A DNA stretch of 21,020 nucleotides from an uncultured Bacteroidales bacterium (lineage in GTDB: Bacteria > Bacteroidota > Bacteroidia > Bacteroidales > Paludibacteraceae). Below, piece by piece: positions 1 through 6,020 of the stretch. A program made the translations under genes and the position numbers. The stretch spans positions 1 to 21,020 of the forward strand of contig CADCCH010000024.1 in the NCBI GenBank assembly GCA_902799875.1, in the 5' to 3' direction. A model generated the notes under the pieces. That model did no database searches and was not told the DNA's origin. It worked only from the letters and a program-made list of their open reading frames with translations. Position 1 is the first letter of the stretch. Every line of letters starts with the position of its first letter.

Positions 1-1
1 A

Positions 2-211
2 TGGGAGGAGCGCAAGGAGGCAGCTCCGAAGGCAGCTAAGAAAGCCGCTAAGGCTGAAGAACCCGCTCTCGACCTGCCGAAGGTAGAGAAGACCACCCTC
101 GGTGATCTCTCCGCTCTCGCAGACCTCAAAGCTTCTATGGAAGCCGCAGAAGAGAAGCCGGCTAAGAAAGCCCCGGCAAAAAAAGCCGCTAAGAAAGAGG
201 ATGCTGAATAA
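2..211 (+). CDS. C-terminal tail of an unidentified Lys/Ala-rich protein (5' end outside window)
   Basis: An open frame enters from the left edge and stops with TAA at 209-211. The visible 69 residues are low in complexity and rich in Lys, Ala and Glu (blocks such as KAAKKAAKAEE and KKAPAKKAAKKEDAE), with a short ordered-looking stretch between them (LPKVEKTTLGDLSALADL). Tails of this kind occur on several Bacteroidota nucleic-acid-binding proteins, for example ribosomal proteins bS16 or bL17 and topoisomerase I, but no diagnostic motif is visible, so the family is not assigned. A strong intrinsic terminator follows 25 bases after the stop, so this is the last gene of its transcript. That it is coding is fairly secure from the codon pattern and the terminator; its function is not. 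Confidence 0.6.
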   Translation, partial: WEERKEAAPKAAKKAAKAEEPALDLPKVEKTTLGDLSALADLKASMEAAEEKPAKKAPAKKAAKKEDAE

Positions 212-235
212 TCATTCCTTTGGGATTTAAAATTG

Positions 236-269
236 GAGGAGTAGTTCTTAGGAACTGCTCCTCTTTTTT
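236..269 (+). terminator. Intrinsic terminator after the Lys/Ala-rich gene
   Basis: A 12-bp stem (236-247 with 252-263, one G-U pair) closes a TTAG loop and is followed directly by six T residues (264-269). It is a textbook Rho-independent terminator for the gene ending at 211. Confidence 0.9.
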
Positions 270-514
270 ATTCCATTCGCCTTTATTCTTACCCTTCGGG
301 ATTCCGGTATACCGCTATTCCGTGATACCGCTTCCCCCTCCGGTATAGTGCTCTGCAATGTCCCGCAGAGTAGTGTCCTGTGCTCGCGACTTCCACGAGC
401 GAGATTCCTCCGTTTATTTCGTCGGTATTGGATACCGACTTTCTTTCCTATAACTACCTATTGCGCCCTATTCCGACCTATTTGGCTTTCAATTTTCATT
501 TTCTTGCTCTAAAA
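270..514. other. Gene-free spacer with small hairpins
   Basis: No open frame of convincing coding character is present. Several short inverted repeats occur. The best is GTCGGTAT / ATACCGAC (421-428 with 432-439, loop TGG) followed by a T-rich run to 446, which resembles a weak terminator on the + strand. Others are CTCTGC / GCAGAG and GCTCG / CGAGC between about 350 and 410. The spacer separates the left gene from the AT-rich accessory pair to its right. Confidence 0.4.
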
Positions 515-546
515 TTTGCGTATTTCGAAAAAAAGCTGTAACTTTG
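515..546 (+). promoter_or_regulatory. Bacteroidota-type promoter of the deaminase-ATPase gene
   Basis: The -33 box TTTG (515-518) and the -7 box TAACTTTG (539-546) are separated by exactly 20 bp, matching the Bacteroidota consensus TTTG / TAnnTTTG. The expected transcription start is near 550-552. That rules out a translation start upstream of 546 and supports the ATG at 579. Confidence 0.8.
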
Positions 547-566
547 CGCACAATTGTGTGCAAAGT
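541..566. promoter_or_regulatory. 26-bp palindrome over the -7 box and start point (candidate operator)
   Basis: The half-sites 541-553 (ACTTTGCGCACAA) and 554-566 (TTGTGTGCAAAGT) are inverted copies, with 12 of 13 positions complementary; the only break is 548/559. The palindrome covers the last six bases of the -7 box and the predicted start point, where a bound dimer would block transcription. The gene downstream ends in a winged helix, so autoregulation is a reasonable inference, but no binding data exist here. Confidence 0.65.
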
Positions 567-578
567 CATTACAAACGT

Positions 579-2006
579 ATGAAACATTTGTCAAAATATG
601 ATTATATGCTCCTGTCCATAGAGGAGATGAAAAAATCCAGACAAGAGGGGCGAGATGACAATAAAGTTAGTCCCAAAGTAGGAGCCGTACTCGTTCGCAA
701 AGATGAGTCCTATGTTTCTGCTCATCGTGGAGAGATTCGAGAAGGTGATCATGCTGAGTTTACGTTGCTGGAAAGGAAGTGTACCGCCGAAGATGTAACC
801 GGCTTGGAGGTTTATACCACTCTTGAGCCCTGTTGCGAAAGACATTTGCCGAAAGTGAGTTGCTCACAGAGGTTAATTGAGGCTCGTGTTAAAAAAGTAT
901 ATATTGGTATAGAAGACCCTGATCCTACTGTTTCCGGAAATGGCATTAGACGATTACAAGAACATGGAATTGAAGTTGAAATGTATCCGCCTGAACTTCA
1001 AAAAATAATTGAAGAAGAAAACAAACTGTTTTTGGAAGGAGCATTTAATCGTCGCAAACAGAAGCCAATAACTGCACCGACATCTAATCCTTTGTTGCAA
1101 CCTATTCGCGAGATGACAATATCGGATTTGGATTCAGTTCTGATTGATGAATTCTTAGACAAAATAAACACTACCCATTTGCCTTCAGAGGAAGGAATAA
1201 ATGCCTTGCTTAAATTAAATATCATTAGTCAGCAGGGCGATAAAATCTGTCTCACTGGATTGGGGCTGCTTTTGTTTGGAAAACAACCACAACTAATATT
1301 CCCTAATGCGGTGATAAGAGCCACATACAGACACAATGGGGAAGAGATAGATTTGCCAACATTTGAGGGCCCCTTAGTCCGTCAATCCAAATTGTTATTT
1401 GATTGGTACAAAGAAAAACTACATTCTCATATTGATAGAAGTACACCGGAGCGCACACGGATTTATGATTATCCTATAGATGTTATAAACGAGTTGGTTA
1501 AGAATGCTATTGCACACCGCGATTATTCTATCATGGGAGCTAATATTTATTTTGAAATCGACGAGAAGAAAATCATACTCAAATCTCCGGGAGAGCCGAT
1601 TTCTCCCATTTCCATACAACAGATAAAAGATTTCAATGCACCTTCATTAAGCCGTAATCCGTTAATTATGTTTGTATTCGATAAATTAGGTTTGGCAGAA
1701 CAACGAGGATTAGGTTTTAATACCATAAGAAAATTACCCAAGAATCAAATGCCGGTTGTTACTTTTGATGCTCCGAATATCGTTATTACTATTCCATTAA
1801 CAAGTAATGGCCCCGTTAGGAAAGTTACAATAAAAGATGGTTTGGCATTTATTAAAGAAAGAGGATTAGTAACCCGACAAAATTATCAGGAGCACTTTGA
1901 ACTCACGGCCAAAACCGCTATTCGCCAAATTAACAAATTGATAGAATCCGGAGATATTATACCTATAGGAAAAGGTAAAGATACCCAGTATAAGTCCGCT
2001 GAGTAA
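579..2006 (+). CDS. RibD-like zinc deaminase fused to RecG-C-type GHKL ATPase and winged helix
   Basis: A 475-residue protein with three parts. Residues 1 to about 155 resemble the deaminase half of RibD: HAE (58-60) supplies the zinc ligand and proton-shuttle Glu, LEPC (Cys85) with Cys95 supply the other zinc ligands, and EDPDPTVSGNGI follows as in RibD. Residues about 175-400 match the ATP-binding domain often labelled 'RecG C-terminal': ELVKNAIAHRDY gives the N-box (Glu305, Asn309) and RGLGF (Gly377, Gly379) a glycine loop. Residues about 410-475 form a winged helix. Related regulators normally carry an AlbA_2 domain at the N-terminus; here a deaminase takes that place, and no reductase domain for riboflavin synthesis is present. 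The start at 579 is chosen because upstream in-frame codons lie within the promoter. The gene is AT-rich relative to the core genes. Domain calls are strong; substrate and role are unknown. A regulator or defence effector acting on a nucleotide is the inference. Confidence 0.85.
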   Translation: MKHLSKYDYMLLSIEEMKKSRQEGRDDNKVSPKVGAVLVRKDESYVSAHRGEIREGDHAEFTLLERKCTAEDVTGLEVYTTLEPCCERHLPKVSCSQRLIEARVKKVYIGIEDPDPTVSGNGIRRLQEHGIEVEMYPPELQKIIEEENKLFLEGAFNRRKQKPITAPTSNPLLQPIREMTISDLDSVLIDEFLDKINTTHLPSEEGINALLKLNIISQQGDKICLTGLGLLLFGKQPQLIFPNAVIRATYRHNGEEIDLPTFEGPLVRQSKLLFDWYKEKLHSHIDRSTPERTRIYDYPIDVINELVKNAIAHRDYSIMGANIYFEIDEKKIILKSPGEPISPISIQQIKDFNAPSLSRNPLIMFVFDKLGLAEQRGLGFNTIRKLPKNQMPVVTFDAPNIVITIPLTSNGPVRKVTIKDGLAFIKERGLVTRQNYQEHFELTAKTAIRQINKLIESGDIIPIGKGKDTQYKSAE

Positions 2007-2009
2007 TTC

Positions 2010-2071
2010 GAGACGCATTTGAGACATATTCGGGACATTTCCGAGACATGTCTTGATTCTTGTCCCGAAAC
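2010..2071. repeat. GAGAC repeats phased at 11 bp, with nested inverted repeats
   Basis: GAGAC or GGGAC occurs at 2010, 2021, 2032 and 2043, exactly 11 bp apart, so all copies face about the same side of the helix. A further GAGAC lies at 2093. The block also holds a perfect 9-bp inverted repeat (TTCGGGACA 2029-2037 with TGTCCCGAA 2061-2069) and the palindrome AGACATGTCT (2044-2053). It begins three bases after the deaminase stop codon and lies before the FRG gene. It could be a regulator-binding array or a decaying tandem repeat; no promoter with a good -7 box was found between it and 2163. Confidence 0.6.
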
Positions 2072-2162
2072 AAAAGAAGAAACTAACTATTCGAGACAGA
2101 TTAATTCTTAGTTTGCAGGGAATATTAATATTAGGATAAACGACTAATCCAAAAGAGTAGAT

Positions 2163-3281
2163 ATGAAGAAATGTATGATTAAAATTCCTTCTATGGGATT
2201 TACATATCAAACACAAGACGAGGTCTTAAGGAATGAAGCAGAAGAAGTTAGTTCTTTTGATGAACTTTTTGATAAAATAGCCCAATTAGCAGTTGCTAAC
2301 TCCAACGTGTTGCTTTTTTATCGTGGGCAAAAAGCAGATTATAAAATAGGTAGTGGGAAGAGCGAGCGGACTAGTATATTACCCTCAATCTATAGAAACT
2401 ATGTCAGAGCAGACGAACTTTCAAAACGTTGGGAGAAATTGCATTTAGCAGAACGGATATTGTTAGAAAAACTAAAACAAAAAGATCCCAAAAAATATCG
2501 ACTGGCTATTCGAAAGAAAATAATACTTTGGAGTATATTGCAACATTATGAAGTTACGGAAACTCCTTTGATTGATATTACGCAATCATTGCGTGTCGCA
2601 TGCTCGTTTGCTGCAATTGGTAACACTAGTGGCTACGCATACATTTATATACTAGGATTACCTTATTATACAAATAGAATTTCTGTTAATTCAGAAGAAT
2701 ACTTAACAAACATTCGTCTTCTTAGTATTGCTCCTCCAGATGCAAAACGTCCCTATCTTCAAGAAGGTTTCCTAATCGGAGAAGATGAGTTTGATGAGGT
2801 TATTAGAGGAACGAAAGATGAACTAGATTTATCTAGAAGATTGATATATAAATTTAAAATCCGTATTGAACACCTAGACAATAATGGGTTCTTATTAACC
2901 GAAGATAAACTCTTACCACTAAATGATCCAATAGCTCTGGTCTGTGAAGATGTTAAAAACGAAATGAATAAACAGACATACGCTCCTGATTATGATAGTA
3001 TTCAAGCAATAGCCCTGACTAAATTTATTACAGTTTGGCAGAAAATTGAATCAATGCTCACAACTAACTTTATTCATAGAGATTCGGTGGGTAGGTATAA
3101 TTTGTCTCAAGCCATATATTCGATAGAAGATAAAAAACTTGCAGAGGAAATCAATTCATTGCGAATGATACGTAATCGAGTAATACATGGTTCATATAAC
3201 GAGCCTATACAGCAGGAACTTATAGATTATGCTGAGAATATTTGCTTTGATATAGAAAAATATATTAGCGAAAAGAAATAA
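2163..3281 (+). CDS. FRG-domain protein with HEPN-like C-terminus
   Basis: A 372-residue protein with no signal peptide or membrane segment. The FRG domain spans about 30-250: the name-giving motif appears as FYRGQ (52-56), followed by TSILPSIYRN and then LQHYEVTETPLIDITQSL (about 126-143), which corresponds to the family's QHYGLPTPLLDWT block. The last 100 residues are helical and contain MIRNRVIHG, with Arg337 and His342 spaced R-x4-H, the signature of HEPN ribonucleases and HEPN-like partner domains. FRG domains are poorly characterised but recur in bacterial accessory and defence regions. The gene follows the deaminase-ATPase gene by 156 bp in the same direction and is equally AT-rich, so co-transfer is likely. 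Other Met codons at 2175 and 2193 are possible starts. An RNA-cleaving effector is inferred, not shown. Confidence 0.85.
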   Translation: MKKCMIKIPSMGFTYQTQDEVLRNEAEEVSSFDELFDKIAQLAVANSNVLLFYRGQKADYKIGSGKSERTSILPSIYRNYVRADELSKRWEKLHLAERILLEKLKQKDPKKYRLAIRKKIILWSILQHYEVTETPLIDITQSLRVACSFAAIGNTSGYAYIYILGLPYYTNRISVNSEEYLTNIRLLSIAPPDAKRPYLQEGFLIGEDEFDEVIRGTKDELDLSRRLIYKFKIRIEHLDNNGFLLTEDKLLPLNDPIALVCEDVKNEMNKQTYAPDYDSIQAIALTKFITVWQKIESMLTTNFIHRDSVGRYNLSQAIYSIEDKKLAEEINSLRMIRNRVIHGSYNEPIQQELIDYAENICFDIEKYISEKK

Positions 3282-3396
3282 GGTCATAACTTCAAAAACG
3301 TATTAGACAAGGTCTGCTTTGATAAATTGTAGTGAAGAAAGCTGTTAGACAAACAACGTAAACTGAAGACAAAATAAAGAAAAAATGGTGTACAAA

Positions 3397-3428
3397 CTTG
3401 CATAAGTCAAAAAAATATAGTAATTTTG
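3397..3428 (+). promoter_or_regulatory. Promoter of the candidate structured RNA
   Basis: The -33 box CTTG (3397-3400) lies 20 bp upstream of a perfect -7 box TAATTTTG (3421-3428). The spacer begins CATAAGTCAAAAAAA, resembling the spacers of the promoters at 16460 and 20120. Start point predicted near 3433. No good reading frame begins within 380 bp downstream. Confidence 0.75.
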
Positions 3429-3433
3429 CACCG

Positions 3434-3714
3434 CCAAATTGAAAAACGCTGAGATCGGCAGCGCTAAAAAGCGATTACATAAAAGGCGTTTATTGACGCT
3501 TGTTTTGGCAATTTGGAATCCGGAAAATTCACACACCCAAAACAAGAAGTGCAATAAGCGTCCTCGTGGATATGTTATATTCAGTCTTCGCCCATAATGG
3601 GTGGGAGGGTTAAACATATCGGGCGTGGGCGTTATTGTTTATTCTTGTGTGTAGGGTCATTTCCGGAACCTCAAATTGGAGAATAAGCGTGAATAATGTT
3701 CGCGCTTTTATTTT
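3434..3714 (+). ncRNA. Candidate structured RNA or long leader, about 280 nt
   Basis: The stretch from the promoter at 3397-3428 to the terminator at 3685-3714 holds no plausible gene but many complementary segments. CCAAATTG (3434-3441) pairs with CAATTTGG (3509-3516). CTTGTTTTGG (3499-3508) pairs perfectly with CCAAAACAAG (3537-3546), which cannot form in a simple nested fold with the first stem. CGCTG (3447-3451) pairs with CAGCG (3459-3463). A long imperfect hairpin spans 3552-3637: CAATAA/TTATTG, CGTCC/GGGCG, GATATGTT/AACATATC, with the apical stem CGCCCA/TGGGTG. It does not match tmRNA, RNase P RNA or SRP RNA motifs known to me; a 6S-like or cis-regulatory leader RNA for the LRR gene at 3821 cannot be excluded. 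Confidence 0.5.
3685..3714 (+). terminator. Intrinsic terminator ending the structured RNA
   Basis: A 9-bp stem (AAGCGTGAA 3685-3693 with TTCGCGCTT 3699-3707, one G-U pair) with loop TAATG is followed by TTATTTTAT. It would end a transcript started near 3433 before the LRR gene, or act as an attenuator in a long leader. Confidence 0.7.
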
Positions 3715-3725
3715 ATACTCTTATT

Positions 3726-3761
3726 GTCCTTACGGACTTTATAGACCTTAAAGACTTTATA
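3726..3761. repeat. 9-bp tandem repeat (GACTTTATA type)
   Basis: GACTTTATA (3735-3743), GACCTTAAA (3744-3752) and GACTTTATA (3753-3761) lie head to tail, preceded by a degenerate copy (GTCCTTACG, 3726-3734). It is intergenic, upstream of the LRR gene. The 9-bp period is a multiple of three, as in the coding repeat at 8811. Confidence 0.7.
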
Positions 3762-3784
3762 CAGTTAATACAATACCAACCATT

Positions 3785-3792
3785 TAAAGTTG
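3785..3792 (+). promoter_or_regulatory. Weak candidate -7 box for the LRR gene
   Basis: TAAAGTTG differs from TAnnTTTG at one position and lies 28 bp before the ATG at 3821, but no good -33 box is found 19-21 bp upstream. If it is not used, the LRR gene must depend on read-through from the promoter at 3397-3428. Confidence 0.3.
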
Positions 3793-3820
3793 CACCCGAC
3801 ACAAATTTAGGGAATTAATC

Positions 3821-5176
3821 ATGACAAAAAAACTCTTTACCCTATTGCTCGCTGTAGCAGCCAGCGTAGGAACCCTGTTCGCCCAGGTCCAAATCGGCGA
3901 TTTGTATTACAACCTCGATGCCACCAATCATACGGCAGAGGTAACATCATCTAGTGACAAGTACTCCGGTGACATTATTATCCCTTCCTCTGTAACCTAC
4001 AATTCCGTATCGTATAGCGTCACCAGCATTGGAAATTCTGCTTTCCGTTATTGCAGCGGTTTGACCTCTGTGACGATTCCCAATAGAGTCACCAACATTG
4101 GAGATGGGGCTTTCTATGAATGCTACCGTTTGACCTCGGTGACGATTCCCAATAGCGTCACAAGCATTGGAGAAGTTGCATTCTCAGATTGCTACGGTTT
4201 GACCTCCCTGACGATTCCCAACAGCGTTACAAGCATTGGAGATGGAGCTTTCTCAGGTTGCAGCGGTTTGACCTCTGTGACGATTGGCAATAGCGTCACC
4301 AGCATTGGAGATGATGCTTTCCGTTATTGCACCGGTTTGACCTCTGTGACGATTCCCAATAGCGTCACCAGCATTGGAGATGGTGCTTTCTGGGTTTGCA
4401 GCGGTTTGACCTCTGTGACGATTCCCAATAGCGTCACCAGCATTGGATATGCGGCTTTTTGTAGATGCACCGGTTTGACCTCTGTGACAATTCCCAATAG
4501 CGTCACCAGCATTGGATATAATGCTTTCGAAGATTGCAGCGGTTTGACCTCTGTGACATGTTTCGCAACAACGCCCCCTCAATTGGATTATGATTATGGG
4601 GCGTTTGATGGAGTTGATAAATCGATTCCTCTTTACGTGCCGGCAGGTAGCGTCAGTGCCTATCAATCCGCTTACCAATGGAAAGATTTTACGAATATTT
4701 TACCGATAGGAGCGCAACCGGCTGATGTAACAACCACCACCGTTACACCCTCTGCTACTACCGCTGATATCGCATGGCCGCAAGTAACAGGCGCCGCTAC
4801 ATACACCATTGAGATTAAGAAAATCGGAGAGTTAATCTGTACGCTTACCTTCAATGCCCAAGGCCAGCTGATCTCCATTGCTTCCAATGCACCTTCACGC
4901 AATAACGCTCCGCAGCGCGCACAAGCCGCAGGATTCTCGTTTACCGTGACCAGTCTGGATAGCGGTACGACATACAGTTACACCATGGTAGCTAAGAATA
5001 GTAGTGGTAACGTGCTTAAAACAGAATCCGGTACGTTTACCACCACCGGCGAGTCACAAGGCATCGAAGATGTACAAGGGAACGAAGTACAAAGTAAAAA
5101 GTTTGTTCGCAACGGTCAAATCTTCATCCTCCGCGGTGAGAAGATCTATAATGCGCAAGGCGCGTTAGTAAAGTGA
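3821..5176 (+). CDS. Secreted BspA-like leucine-rich repeat protein with Fn3-like domain
   Basis: A 451-residue surface or secreted protein. Residues 1-22 form a Sec signal peptide (KK, then [18 protein letters not shown]). Residues about 58-245 are LRR_5 (BspA-type, Treponema pallidum-like) repeats of 23 residues with the core [18 protein letters not shown]; seven full units start at Leu81. Residues about 250-300 are the usual cap (ATTPP, then [19 protein letters not shown]). Residues about 303-415 look like a fibronectin type III domain, and the last 25 residues ([20 protein letters not shown]) resemble a short type IX secretion C-terminal signal. BspA-like proteins commonly act in adhesion or binding of host or plant polymers; the target is unknown here. 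It stands alone, between the structured RNA and a hairpin terminator. Confidence 0.9.
   Translation: MTKKLFTLLLAVAASVGTLFAQVQIGDLYYNLDATNHTAEVTSSSDKYSGDIIIPSSVTYNSVSYSVTSIGNSAFRYCSGLTSVTIPNRVTNIGDGAFYECYRLTSVTIPNSVTSIGEVAFSDCYGLTSLTIPNSVTSIGDGAFSGCSGLTSVTIGNSVTSIGDDAFRYCTGLTSVTIPNSVTSIGDGAFWVCSGLTSVTIPNSVTSIGYAAFCRCTGLTSVTIPNSVTSIGYNAFEDCSGLTSVTCFATTPPQLDYDYGAFDGVDKSIPLYVPAGSVSAYQSAYQWKDFTNILPIGAQPADVTTTTVTPSATTADIAWPQVTGAATYTIEIKKIGELICTLTFNAQGQLISIASNAPSRNNAPQRAQAAGFSFTVTSLDSGTTYSYTMVAKNSSGNVLKTESGTFTTTGESQGIEDVQGNEVQSKKFVRNGQIFILRGEKIYNAQGALVK
4061..4543 (+). repeat. Seven 69-bp LRR repeats, nearly identical in DNA
   Basis: Seven consecutive 69-bp units code for 23-residue LRRs starting at Leu81, 104, 127, 150, 173, 196 and 219. 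The segment coding for [14 protein letters not shown] is almost unchanged between units at the DNA level; the variable positions cluster in the AF-x-x-C segment. Such identity suggests recent duplication or gene conversion and would let copy number change by slippage or recombination. Confidence 0.9.
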
Positions 5177-5205
5177 CCAAGTAACTAAGTACCAAGTACA
5201 AATCT

Positions 5206-5232
5206 CACGGGCGGCTCATTGAGTCGCCCGTG
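5206..5232 (+). terminator. Hairpin terminator after the LRR gene
   Basis: A 12-bp stem (5206-5217 with 5221-5232, one G-T pair) closes an ATT loop 29 bp after the LRR stop codon. The following sequence (TGTTGTATTAAT) is only moderately T-rich, so termination efficiency is uncertain. Confidence 0.65.
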
Positions 5233-5247
5233 TGTTGTATTAATAGT

Positions 5248-5313
5248 AAATATACTTAATATTTTTGACAAAAATATATAAAATACTAAATATACTTTAG
5301 ATTTTTGCAAAAT
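5248..5313. repeat. Two direct repeats, 40 bp apart, upstream of the DUF4143 remnant
   Basis: The motif AAATATACTT, then ATTTTTG and CAAAA, occurs at 5248-5273 and again at 5288-5313, an exact 40-bp period with few differences. The second copy ends three bases before the -33 box of the next promoter, the position expected of an activator- or repressor-binding array. Confidence 0.6.
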
Positions 5314-5315
5314 AA

Positions 5316-5347
5316 TTTGCATATATTAAATTAAATTTGTATCTTTG
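5316..5347 (+). promoter_or_regulatory. Promoter left in front of the DUF4143 remnant
   Basis: TTTG (5316-5319), 20 bp, TATCTTTG (5340-5347): a full match to the Bacteroidota consensus. Start expected near 5352, inside the remnant reading frame, so the promoter seems intact while the coding start has been lost. Confidence 0.8.
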
Positions 5348-5348
5348 C

Positions 5349-5789
5349 AATGCATATCTCACCTATCGGGTTCAGCGGTATGACATTCATGGCAAGCAAC
5401 TGTTAGAGAGCAATGACAAGTACTATTTCGAGGACCTTGGAATACGCAACAAACTTGTCCGTACGCGCCAAACGAATGATATTGAGAAGCGGATTGAGAA
5501 TGCCGTGTATCTGCATCTGCTGAGGTTGGGTTATACCGTGCATGTCGGGCAGTTGCGAAATGCAGAGATTGATTTTGTGGCAGAGAAAGGAGAGCAGACC
5601 CTTTATATACAAGTAGCCTATTTGATAGCTGACAAAGAGACCGAGAAGCGAGAGTTTGGAAATCTGCAAGCTATCAAAAACAACCATCCGAAGATGGTCA
5701 TTTCAATGAATCCGCTCAATTCTATCTCTGATGTAGAAGGAATAAAACACATCCATTTGCGTCATTTTCTAAGCATGAATCAGTTATAA
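5349..5789 (+). pseudogene. C-terminal remnant of an AAA+ / DUF4143 ATPase
   Basis: The frame from 5349 to the stop at 5789 encodes about 146 residues typical of the C-terminal DUF4143 half of bacterial AAA_14-DUF4143 ATPases: VQRYDIHGKQLL, then NDKYYFEDLGIRN, then ENAVYLHLLRLGYTVHVG, then EIDFVAEKG and LYIQVAYLI (the nuclease-like core). The complete family is about 380-400 residues; the Walker A and B ATPase half is absent. No in-frame ATG precedes the conserved part, and the only in-frame alternative start (TTG at 5337) lies upstream of the predicted transcription start. The simplest reading is an internal deletion that joined the promoter to the middle of the gene. Relatives occur in many copies in Bacteroidales and are of unclear function. 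Confidence 0.75.
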
Positions 5790-5968
5790 GCCATAACGGC
5801 CAGATCCATTTGCCGAACGCGATAGTCAAGAGGTAAAATAACCCCTTTCGCTCTATCAATAACACGTATTCATGGGAGAGATAAAGAAATGATGACTCCA
5901 CCCTACTTTTGGTAAAAAAAGTCCTGCATACTTCTTAGCCGCAAGGGCACGATTATTTTTGCAAAAAT

Positions 5969-6000
5969 CTTGTGTATGTGGGATTTTTTTTGTAATTTTG
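5969..6000 (+). promoter_or_regulatory. Promoter of the DUF2851-pseudouridine synthase pair
   Basis: CTTG (5969-5972), 20 bp, TAATTTTG (5993-6000). The start near 6005 leaves a leader of about 16 nt before the ATG at 6021 and excludes the in-frame ATG at 5970. I recognise nothing in the 180 bp between the DUF4143 remnant and this promoter. Confidence 0.8.
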
Positions 6001-6020
6001 CAGCCGAAAAAAGAATCGCT

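Noticed and set aside
516..578. In-frame N-terminal extension of 21 codons of the deaminase-ATPase protein
   Set aside because: The extension overlaps the promoter's -33/-7 boxes and palindrome, so it lies upstream of the predicted transcript start; the ATG at 579 is used instead.
3345..3617. 90-codon frame on the minus strand opposite the structured RNA
   Set aside because: It covers the promoter and hairpins of the candidate RNA, has no promoter or conserved features of its own, and is Cys/Phe-rich in a way typical of reversed AT-rich noncoding sequence.
4253..4678. Repetitive antisense frame and spaced repeats that might suggest a CRISPR array
   Set aside because: The 69-bp periodicity is the coding repeat of the LRR protein; there are no unique spacers between conserved repeats and no cas genes.
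5337..5348. TTG start that would make the DUF4143 fragment a complete short gene
   Set aside because: The TTG lies upstream of the predicted transcription start and its codons are part of the -7 box; the fragment lacks the ATPase half of the family.
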